From Oegoconia quadripuncta (taxonomy: Eukaryota > Arthropoda > Insecta > Lepidoptera > Autostichidae), in the NCBI GenBank assembly GCA_949316235.1, contig OX438743.1, positions 41,075,242 through 41,139,241 on the forward strand: a stretch of 64,000 bases of DNA. The letters run 5' to 3'. The translations under genes and the position numbers were made by a program. Under the pieces are notes generated by a model. It was not told the DNA's origin and ran no database searches. It was given only the letters and a program-made list of their open reading frames with translations. Below, piece by piece: positions 55,501 through 64,000 of the stretch. Within the stretch, counting starts at the first letter, position 1, and every line of letters starts with the position of its first letter.

Positions 55501-56205
55501 CCCCAGGAAAGTAGAGTTAAAAAATGTATATATTTTTACATGATAATAATTCTGATGACAATTCTAGATTTATTTCATTATTATTTTACGATACAGGTTA
55601 AACATAGATATAAGACAGATTAGAAGCGAGTGGCCATATAGAGAGAATAGAAAAAAATACAAAATAATTATTAAAAATATTATTTTTTTCAAGATTTTTA
55701 CCACTTTGTAGGCGTACCCAATTTACAGCTTTCCAGTACTAAGTGCCTCTGAGCTAAACCACGGACAGACACAGCCGGACATGACTAAAAATATAAGGGT
55801 TCCTTGTTGATTACGGAACGCTAAAGATTATAAAAATGCTGAATAAATAAGTTTTGAGTGATAGGGAGATAAACAGTTTTATTTATTATTTAGATAAAGA
55901 CATGACTTGCAGTGTTGAATAATCAATAGATAAAAACTCCACCTAGTCAGAATAATAAAGTAAGCAGACATTGAATGATATGGAATGAGTTCGTCATCAG
56001 CCTCTAAACATGCCACTGCAAGGATGGCCTTCCCTCGTATAATGAGGGGAGTGAGCAATTACTCTTGCAGTAATTGCTCACACAAGGTCCTTGATGTTTG
56101 CAGTTCTTTTAGTGTCCGTTGAAGGTTGTCCTCCAATTGAGCAACAAACAAAGAAACAAATAAACAAACAAACATCCAAGCTATCGCATTTACAATATTA
56201 GTTAG

Positions 56206-56512
56206 ATCCATCATCATCAGCCGGTAAACATCTCACTGCAGGGATATAGGCCTTCCCTCGTATAAGAGGGAGTATAGGCCATATAGTCCACCACGCTGGC
56301 CCAATGGGGCTTGGCGACTTCACATGCCTTAGAATTTTTATTTCTCAAGCATGCAGGTTTCCTCACGATGTTTTCCTTCACCGTTTAAGAGAAGTCGGAT
56401 AAATGCACATATGTAATTTAATTTAAAATCTCATTGTTACATGAATCGAACCCGGATCTCCCAAATTGGGATACCGCGTCTTAACCGCTGAGATACTAAT
56501 GCTCTTACAAAT
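56206..56512 (-). mobile_element. SINE-D copy
   Basis: 'ctgcagggatataggccttc', 'catgcaggtttcctcacgat', 'gaatcgaacccggatctcc' and 'ttaaccgctgag'. Head and body are in normal order. A further minus-strand piece lies at 55990-56060. Confidence 0.85.
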
Positions 56513-56534
56513 GACAACAATATAATGAGAGTAT

Positions 56535-56612
56535 ATTATTATTAGGAGCCCATACTGCCCACTGCTGGGCAAATGCCTCCCTCCTCTCCCCACGCCTCTC
56601 TGTCACGGGAGA
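56535..56612 (-). mobile_element. LINE ORF2 C-terminal scrap
   Basis: 'agcccatactgcccactgct' is the reverse complement of the ORF end also seen at 3783-3906. Confidence 0.5.
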
Positions 56613-56619
56613 GAGAATG

Positions 56620-57121
56620 GTGTAGATTCGGATGTACACCAACTAACCTAAACTAAACTAAACTAAAACCAGTTTTAAAGTAGTACTGTCTCTTTCTCCC
56701 TTTCTCTTTTAACCGCCTCCGTGGCTCAATGTAACCAACATTGGGTTTACGATTCGGAGGTCGCGGGTTCGATCCCCAGCGGGGTACATATTGAAGTACT
56801 CGGTTTGGTCGGTGGTAGGGCATTTTAAATGTCTGCCTGGCTAGCTACCACCATCTTATCTAAATCTGCCGCCAAGCAGCAATGTTAATAGCTTTGTTGT
56901 GTTTCGATTGTTAGAGATAAAATAGCCAGTCCCCCAAATGTGTTGGGGTTTCCGGGTCAGTACGCTTCCACCTTCGACCTCATCTTCACTTAACATCAGT
57001 TGTGATTTAGGTCAAGTACAAAAACCCGTTGTGCATATAAAAAAAAAAACAGTACGATGCGACGGCACCACTCCAAAACTGGTTTTAGTTTAGTTTAGTT
57101 GGTGTATATCCGAATCTACAC
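56620..57121. mobile_element. Long-arm inverted-repeat element (MITE-like) hosting a SINE
   Basis: The left arm 56620-56681 ('gtgtagattcggatgtacac', (CTAAA)n, 'accagttttaaag') is matched by an inverted right arm at 57070-57121 ('actccaaaactggttttag' to 'gaatctacac'). The arms are about 52-62 bp. The interior is largely a SINE-C insertion. Confidence 0.75.
56708..57051 (+). mobile_element. SINE-C inside the inverted-repeat element
   Basis: Full length: 'ttaaccgcctccgtggctca', B-box 'gggttcgatccccagcgggg', tail 'acccgttgtgcat' plus A-run. Confidence 0.92.
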
Positions 57122-57292
57122 TATTGCTAGTGAAAAATGTTTTAGAGCATACCTACACCATACTTGGCAATCTGTGGGGACTGAAGTGAACTTTTTTTAA
57201 AATTTATTTACAAAGGTTCATCTTCAGTTATTACAGCATTTCTTAAACTAATTTCTGGCATACAGTCTGATTCCAGATGTATAACTATTTTA

Positions 57293-57588
57293 TTTTTCTT
57301 TATCCACAACGGGTTAGCACTTGACCTCAATCACAACTGATGTTAAGTGAAGATGAGGCCGAAGGTGGTAGTGTACTGACCCGGAAACCCAATCTTATTT
57401 GGGGGACTGGCTATCTTATCTCTGACAACCGGAAGACAACAATGCTATTAACATTGCTGTTTGGCGGCAGATTTAGATAAGATGGTAGTAGCTAGCTACT
57501 AACTAAATATGTACCCCGGTGGGGATGAAACCCGCGACCTCCGAAACGTAAACCCAATGTTGTTTACATTGAGCCACGGAGGCGGTTA
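57293..57588 (-). mobile_element. SINE-C with small internal deletion
   Basis: Reverse complement from 'atccacaacgggttagcact' to 'cacggaggcggttaa'. The segment between 'gtagctag' and 'ctaactaaatatgtaccccg' has lost about 40 bp. Confidence 0.88.
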
Positions 57589-57839
57589 ATTTGCAGATAA
57601 ACACAATATGCATGTTAAATTGTTTTGGGAGAATTTTAATTGGTAGCTAAAAGAATTTGGAGTACACTTGAAGCTGGTTTTTTAAGGAAAATAGGTACTT
57701 TGCTACTTACTGAACCTTTGCTAATTTCAGAAGGTATTAAAGCTAGATTCCGTTAGAAATTAAAATGTATTCTTAAACATAGCTAAGATAAAAAAAAACA
57801 CACGCATACATAATAATAAGAGTTGTTTAAAATTAATTG

Positions 57840-58015
57840 GTAGTATCTAATCTATTAATAATTACAATGTTTACTTTGCTTAGTTAAGGAAGAGCAAGAT
57901 TTTCTGGCACAGGTATCCTTATACCTAAAAGGAAATCTTAACAATACGTTGCATGTGATTCCCAAAGAAGGAAATAAACATTTTTTCATTTCATTTTCAT
58001 TTTCATTACATAAGT
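57840..58015 (+). mobile_element. LINE 3' end with (TTTCA)n tail
   Basis: It ends 'aaggaaataaacattttttc' and then ATTTCATTTTCATT repeats. The body matches nothing else I recognise in the window. Confidence 0.45.
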
Positions 58016-58401
58016 CCTGTGTTTAATACATTCAGTCCGAACCGAGACGTCAAACATTTATAAAATATCGGAGAATTTCATTTTAAGTTTATTACACATC
58101 TTGCAACATTTTTATAGAAGTAGCTCAGTTATTTACATTCTGCGTGAGTTTCAAAGTTATTTAAGTAATGCTCAGTTTACTATGCTCTAATCTCTACTGT
58201 TTCCCAAGCTTCGTGTTTATAGAGAGCAGCCGGTCCTGCCCGGACCGGTCATGTGCCATGACGATGTGGACCACATTTTGCCAAACGGAACGCAATAAAC
58301 GGTCTGTGCAGACGTGCAACATTTTCACCTTAAACTGCAATAAAATGTAGATCACAATGCGGTTTTTTTGTCATTTTATAATTGATTAATGTGTGAGAAG
58401 T

Positions 58402-58654
58402 AAAAAAAAAATATCCTTAGACATACACACAGCGCCATCTCGTTCCACACTAAGCAACTATAAGCTTGTGTTGTGAATACCAGATGGTTGATATACTACA
58501 TAAATACTTTTTTAATTGAAAATAAATACTTATTCTAAATGAAAACATCCATAACTCGGGTACACATGTCCGTATTCATCACACAAACATATGCCCCCAG
58601 CGGGATTCGAACCCGCAACCTTTTGGTATAGTGGCCGGAGTTGCTAACCACTAC
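58402..58654 (-). mobile_element. SINE-A, 5' end clipped
   Basis: 'agcgccatctcgttccacac', B-box 'cgggattcgaacccgcaacc'. The head stops at 'aaccactac' without the usual 'accaaacaggtcgtc'. Confidence 0.9.
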
Positions 58655-58799
58655 AGTCAACGTAAGGTAAATATATAAAATCAAAGTAAAAAATTTTATT
58701 TCGTTTATTTTATTTTTACACATGGATATTTTTTTCCAATATTATAGCTGCCGCATGGGATTTCCATTAAATCGTTATATTAAAATTTCATTGTGTTTC

Positions 58800-58985
58800 G
58801 AAGATATTTACATACATAAAGTCACGACCGTTATCCTAAACGGAGTGGTCAGATATTAAATATTTAAAAGTTCCAAATATTTAAAGTTTAATATTTAAAA
58901 CAACATCCACGGTTCACCTTATGAAATATACAGAAATGCACACGTGACAGGGTTTGAGCCTATCGCCGTTGAAACGCACAAGTCT
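58800..58985 (-). repeat. Interspersed repeat of unknown class
   Basis: 'tcctaaacggagtggtcaga' and 'catccacggttcaccttatg' to 'gagcctatcgccgttgaaac' are shared with 41185-41560. Confidence 0.5.
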
Positions 58986-59052
58986 ACACAGATCTATAGA
59001 TGTTTTCAACATAGTCGATTTGTTTATCTAGCTGATTCTAATTTTATTTTCA

Positions 59053-59480
59053 AAGTCAAAGTCAAAGTATATTTATTGTGAATCACAGGTTTTACAAATT
59101 TGGTCTTACAAAATCCTTAGAGCGCTATGTTCCGCCGTAAAGGCATACAATGTGACAACATTTTTGCAGTTACAATTTCCAAAAATTAACTTAATTTATT
59201 AATACAATTCTTATTATTTATAACTAATTTGTTTATAACTGTTTTACATAGATGTAATACAATATAATATATACTACATTCATTTCAAAAGCTAAAGTAA
59301 TGCCATTATAATATATTACCAATATTAGAGTCAGTATATTTTTGGCTTCTTCTCGAAATCTGTAATTGAGATGGTGAATTCATAGATGGCCTACCAGCAA
59401 GTTGACTTCTAATCCAATCTGAGAATCCATGATCACTGATGTCAGTGTCAAGTTTATATGTGAATTTATATTGCTGCCAT
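59053..59480 (-). mobile_element. LINE 3' end with (CTTTGA)n tail
   Basis: Starts 'caaagtcaaagtcaaagtat' (tail in reverse). Read on minus, the sequence beyond encodes DISDHGFSDWIRSQLAGRPS and SPSQLQISRRSQ before a stop. It is probably the ORF end and 3' UTR of a non-LTR element. Confidence 0.5.
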
Positions 59481-61394
59481 CCTTTGCTGCTGCAAAATAT
59501 ATAAATATATCTATTCTATTGTAGAGATGTCTTGAGTATCGATCCATAATTACAGACCTGAGAGTTTCACAGGGAAGTAAAATAAGAACGCGTTAAATTG
59601 TTCTAAAAATATTTCCCCATTTCATTGAAATGTTCCTCGTTTGTAAGGCAGCCAGATGGCCCTATGGAAGATTTTTATGGTTGCAGCAATATCTGTGGAG
59701 ATGGATTCACACGGGTTAGTGGTAATACGAAACTAAACGGAAATTCATCTTTAATATTGCCAATATCAAATAATAAACCAATGATGTATGTGGCTACACA
59801 CATACGTACTTGAGAATCATAAAGAAATAAGGGCGATAATGTTGGCACTGTACATTACTTACGAGTTCTAGTGTCGCTGCGTTTAAAACAGTTTGTGTTT
59901 TGCATACACCGAGCTTATCGCTCTGATTGCCCACACACAATAAATCAAACATAGCGCGTGTTATATTATACTACAAACTCTATGTACATAGTGTATTGCT
60001 AGCGACTGGGACGGTGCCAGCCTCTCGTGGTATAGGGTAGCTCGGAAAATAGCGATATTACGTCAAGCTACTTAAGTTCGCCTTTAGTAAAAGGCGAACA
60101 GGATATCAGAATTACACTAGGATTTAATAGAACGAGGTAATAGTCTGGCACTGATGGAACACGTACGGACCCGATTACCTTAAAACAATAAGGTGGCAAT
60201 TACAGACCACTTACCGGCGCACAAAATTATCACATTCAATCACGATCATGAAACCTGAGATGCTTACCGGCGAAGGATAAACATTTGCATGCTCCTCATG
60301 CCATACAACTTGGCCCTCGCATGCAGTTTGTGTGATTCATCCTATCTATTCTAAAATCGCTCCTGCTCAAATTCCATGACCAACTTTTTATTAAGTAACG
60401 TCTCACCAGATTCTTCAGAACGATGGTGATAATGGTGACAATCACTCACGATCGTTGATATGCTAAGTGTGATTGATGTCAAATGTTATCCCGTTGAGCA
60501 AAAAAAAACGTCGTCACCGCGCCATTTTCAGCGATACCAGCGACACCAGGTTCACTTCTTGCAGCAAACCGCGTAATATAATAAGCACTCGACCGTTCAA
60601 ATTATGAATTCCATTGCTAATTCGCTATTTGCGAAATGTATATATCATAGGAAAAATGGTTACGTACATACAGAAAGTCACGCCTGTTTCCCGTGGGGGT
60701 AGGCAGAGAACACAGACTTCCAAGAATGATTAAGCTAGCCATTTATATATATTTGACGTGAAAAATGTCCAGCCTCAGGGAACGTGTGGAGCTGATTGAA
60801 GCTTTGAGTGTAACGCAAAGGAAACTATTTGGACTTTGGATTTTTTTTAACTGTAAAAGATACAGATAAGCTAATAAAATTTATTGATAGAGGACACATG
60901 AAACAGTAGGCATGGCGTTTGTGAATACCCCGCTGGGAATCGATGAGAAATATTTGTCTGACCACTATGTCCAGTTTCAGTATTTGGTCAGAATGAATCA
61001 CCAATCTCAAACGTCACCCCGGGAGGGGACGGATCGGAAATACCATCTATTTACGCCAATGGGAGGGCAAAGGGGACGAGGAATCAATTTTTTGCGGCAA
61101 ATGGGAGGGCATCATAGGGTTAGTATACGCTTTACGTCACCGGGATGAATCTCTGTCGTTTGTCAAATGGACTTCGGTCCCCGCTTTGCCGTTTACAGAA
61201 ATCGAACGGTTAATGGAATTTGATCTCTTGGAATCCACACTTATATTATTAACGCCAATGTGTCTGTCCACATATTTGTTAACTATTCACGACTAAACCA
61301 TCTAACAGAAGTAGCCTGGTAGCTGGAGAACGAAATAGGATACTTTAAGGTAAGATGCTTGTTACCTTTTCATGATGAAATCTCCAAACAAATC
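59481..61394. other. Intergenic stretch with no supported gene
   Basis: It contains a LINE scrap at 60663-60725 and a SINE-C tail at 60448-60509. A plus frame at 60912-61148 (Gly/Arg-rich) has no recognised domain or splice context. Nothing else is seen. Confidence 0.5.
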
Positions 61395-61625
61395 TTATTG
61401 AAATTTGACAGAGAGGTAGTCGGAGATCTGGAGAAGGACCTGAGATAAGATCACGTTCGAGATTAGATAAGATTCCGCTACAACGTGAAGCCGCGAATCT
61501 CCGGAATTCAGATAGCTATCAGAGACCTGTGCGGGTTGCAAGTGATCTTGCGCATCTTCGTAGTCATTATCACTAGATTCCCTGCAAAGACGAATTGACT
61601 CATCTCCATCTTCTTCGTTTGACAT
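61395..61625 (-). CDS. Acidic 76-residue open frame, uncertain
   Basis: The minus frame starts MSNEEDGDESIRLCRESSDN and continues YEDAQDHLQPAQ. The start context is good (cacaATGT), and a possible donor (CAG|gtctct) follows the acidic part. The composition resembles the acidic N-termini of nuclear proteins or of piggyBac-like transposases. No domain is recognisable and no downstream exon was found, so it may be a first exon, a transposon remnant or chance. Confidence 0.2.
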   Translation of the reverse strand: MSNEEDGDESIRLCRESSDNDYEDAQDHLQPAQVSDSYLNSGDSRLHVVAESYLISNVILSQVLLQISDYLSVKFQ

Positions 61626-61849
61626 TGTGGCTGATTTCCTGTTAGATTCCTTGCTATCTTGCTCTTGTTGGTTCAGGTTGATATACCATCAAATTACGGA
61701 GGTGTGATTTCGAGCCGGGCTGTACACTCGATTATAAATCCATTCCCATACCTTTACCTTTGTATTTTTACCAAGGTTGGCCAACTCTGAAAGTTAGCAA
61801 ATTCAAGTGGCAATGGGCAGGTTACATGCTTGTGTCCCGCGACTTCGTT

Positions 61850-62275
61850 AATCTAGTGTGGCACACTCCCACAACGGTAGCGATGGTATGCGTTTAATCG
61901 AAGCGATTAGTACTTCTTCCGAAAGTAATTCCGAATTGATTTACTCTGTTCGTTTAACAATTTACTATACTCAGACTCAAGTCCGTTCGTGCATGGAATA
62001 CTGCTGTCACCTCTGGGGTGGTTCGGCCAAAATGCACTCAACTCTATGGAACAACGTCCAACAGTCTTTCATAGGAAGCATTTCGGTAAGTGTGCGTTTT
62101 CTAAATGTATTTCGTTGAGATATTGAATACTGGCATCTAATATTCATTGCAAGGCATTCTTCTTATCAGCATCAGTATTTTTACAATACTACATTCTTGC
62201 GATTTTGCAAGAGCAGGGTGAATGGGCATCTACTGAGATCGCGTGCTTCATCTTTGACCATATCTTAATCTTAAA
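61850..62275 (+). mobile_element. Diverged LINE-K reverse-transcriptase end
   Basis: The frame encodes TQVRSCMEYCCHLWGGSAKM, the typical 'RP.LEYCS.LW.G' motif. It degenerates and reaches the family 3' end ('catctactgagatcgcgtgc') at about 62230. It is an old copy. Confidence 0.7.
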
Positions 62276-63690
62276 AAATAAAACTAGAAACTATATGGCA
62301 TAATGCCTAACAAGTGTTCTTGTACCATGTCTGACAAGTAACCTGAGTAATTTGAGTCACCGTTATCTTCACATTATAGTACTTTGTACTGAACTTTGTT
62401 CACTATCATTATCGATTTAAGGTGTCATTATTGATAAACCTCTTATCACACCACTGCAACACTTGCATGACTAAATTTTTATGGACTTGAGTAATCTAGG
62501 ACGACATTTTTATGTAACAACATAAATGTCGACTAAAATGATAATAGAATTTCACACGAGCGGCTAATATCTGCCTAAAACTATTTTGGAAGTTTTTCGA
62601 TTAGTTAATTTCGTACTTTTCAGTTCTGGGGAAATGTAGTAGATAGGATAAACTATTTCTTATTTACCTATTTCTTGGCAAGATAGGGTTTGATATGAAA
62701 ATCGTTACATGACAAATGTTCAAGGATAAAACTTTTTTCATCAACTGTTTTTATGTAGCCAATGTTGGGGTACAGACTTCTCTCACTAAAGAAGGAAAGA
62801 AAGAAAAAAGTATTTGAAATACATTGTTGGGTCAAATATCATGCAGGCCCAGTTTAGATTGATGGATTTATATCAGATTAGTGAGTCTTTCAAGCTACAT
62901 CTCCATACCATTTGTGTTAATGACTTTCTTGCTTAAAAACAACCGAAACTCGAGTGTTTAATGAAGTTAATGTTATGTTTCCAAGCACGGAAACACGTGT
63001 ATTATAATGCCACTTGTGGTCACATATTCTCCTAGTTGAGAAGAAACCAGACCCTGTCTTGGAAAAGTAAGATATGTTTTTTATTAGCAAGGCAAATCTA
63101 AAGCAAAATGAAACAATCTTATTTACATATTATAGGTACATAATAGCATGAAAAACATAAAATAAACATTTTAATTAATGCTTAAACTCATTTTAATACA
63201 TTTATTACCGTTTTTAAAACATACTGCCATGTTCAAGCATTGATAACGTTCTTAATAAAATTGTATTTATACAAAATAAATTATGTGGCGCGTGATTCGA
63301 CACGAGCGCGTTTAATAACGCTCATGCGAAATTCGCGAGTGATGCGGTCAAACTAGATCGAAGTCGTTCGTCGGTACATTATAATTATGACATTCTGTTA
63401 TTAGATCGTTAATATTAAGGTCGAGATGATATTATATATTGTCTATAATGATATAGATTCATTATTGCACATACCGGAGTTACAGGTTCGATCCGCTACT
63501 GGGTAAATAGGAAATTAAGATGAATGTCGAACTGGTTTTATGATGGCATCAAAAAAACCAGTGGTCGTTATGGAGGTTGATCCTATAAACACTGAGGTGT
63601 GAGTTATGTGGGGTCTAGCCTGGGTTGTGTATAACACTGAATTATAATTCTACGACTGTCAAGGAATATGTAAGTAGTCCGTCTGGTGTT
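62276..63690. other. AT-rich stretch, mostly unrecognised
   Basis: It contains a minus-strand 5S-SINE body piece at about 62980-63024 ('caagcacggaaacacgtgta'). Nothing supports a gene. Confidence 0.5.
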
Positions 63691-63699
63691 TAGACGACC

Positions 63700-63965
63700 G
63701 TCTCGAGCCGACACAATGTCCAATATGTTTTTGTTATTGGCACTATTACTTGATGTAGCCTTCTGCATCTAGAGGTATGCCGTGGTGTATACGATGCAGG
63801 GGTCGAGCTTCATTCGACCTCCTTCCCCATAGTGGTGGTATTATGCTGTTTACATTTCAATTTCCACACTCCCATTTTCCGAAGTTGGAAGTGCGAAACT
63901 CCTTTTTCGAAGTAGAGTATTTTATTTTCTATTGTGCAATAAAGTGTATTTGTATTGTATTGTAG
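63700..63965 (+). mobile_element. Retroelement 3' end with 'caataaag' tail
   Basis: It ends 'gtgcaataaagtgtatttgt' then (ATTGT)n. The same terminal motif is inserted at 34098-34168. The preceding 62-residue frame has no recognised domain. Confidence 0.55.
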
Positions 63966-64000
63966 AGTAAGTACTCACTTTATTTCTTTCTTTAATTAGT

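Noticed and set aside
13891..58654. Candidate tRNA genes at SINE heads
   Set aside because: The A- and B-boxes are present, but the sequences do not close into a full cloverleaf with anticodon and acceptor stems. Each continues into the SINE body.

Overview
This window looks like nuclear DNA of a moth or butterfly (Lepidoptera). It is AT-rich and dense with 5'-truncated non-LTR retrotransposons, several tRNA-derived SINE families and a 5S-rRNA-derived SINE family. It carries only two host genes I can support, both on the minus strand and head to tail. The lepidopteran assignment is inferred from the style of the repeats and genes; the species cannot be named from the sequence alone.

Gene 1 (50777 down to 46745) is a four-exon fatty-acid-binding protein gene of 135 residues. 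Its exons join in frame, it ends in the family's Arg-x-Tyr motif, and an AATAAA lies just after the stop. Its introns hold SINEs and a degraded retroelement. Gene 2 (44335 down to 8526) is a six-exon gene for a secreted 483-residue protein that I do not recognise. It has a clean signal peptide, a Lys/Glu-rich start and a long Gln/Pro/Tyr-rich body with YQPQ-type repeats. It has no cysteine or tryptophan and no methionine after the first. Its third intron is about 27.6 kb and is almost wholly transposon debris. It may be a structural extracellular protein of cuticle, eggshell or silk type, but the function is unknown.

Layout. 1-8.5 kb: downstream flank of gene 2 with LINE remnants, an endonuclease-coding LINE fragment with a large internal deletion, and a hAT-like inverted-repeat element ending about 40 bp from the stop codon. 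8.5-11.3 kb: exons 6 to 4 of gene 2. 11.3-38.9 kb: the giant intron, with many SINEs, a 1195-bp tandem duplication whose middle SINE is a visible crossover hybrid, and nested insertions. 38.9-44.5 kb: exons 3 to 1 and the promoter. 46.7-50.9 kb: the FABP gene. 51-64 kb: intergenic DNA with LINE fragments in both orientations, two inverted-repeat elements and more SINEs.

The two genes share no obvious pathway. The other content is a layered record of retrotransposition. At least five insertions sit inside other repeats and so give relative ages. I saw no rRNA or functional tRNA genes, no CRISPR array, and no sign of bacterial or viral genes.
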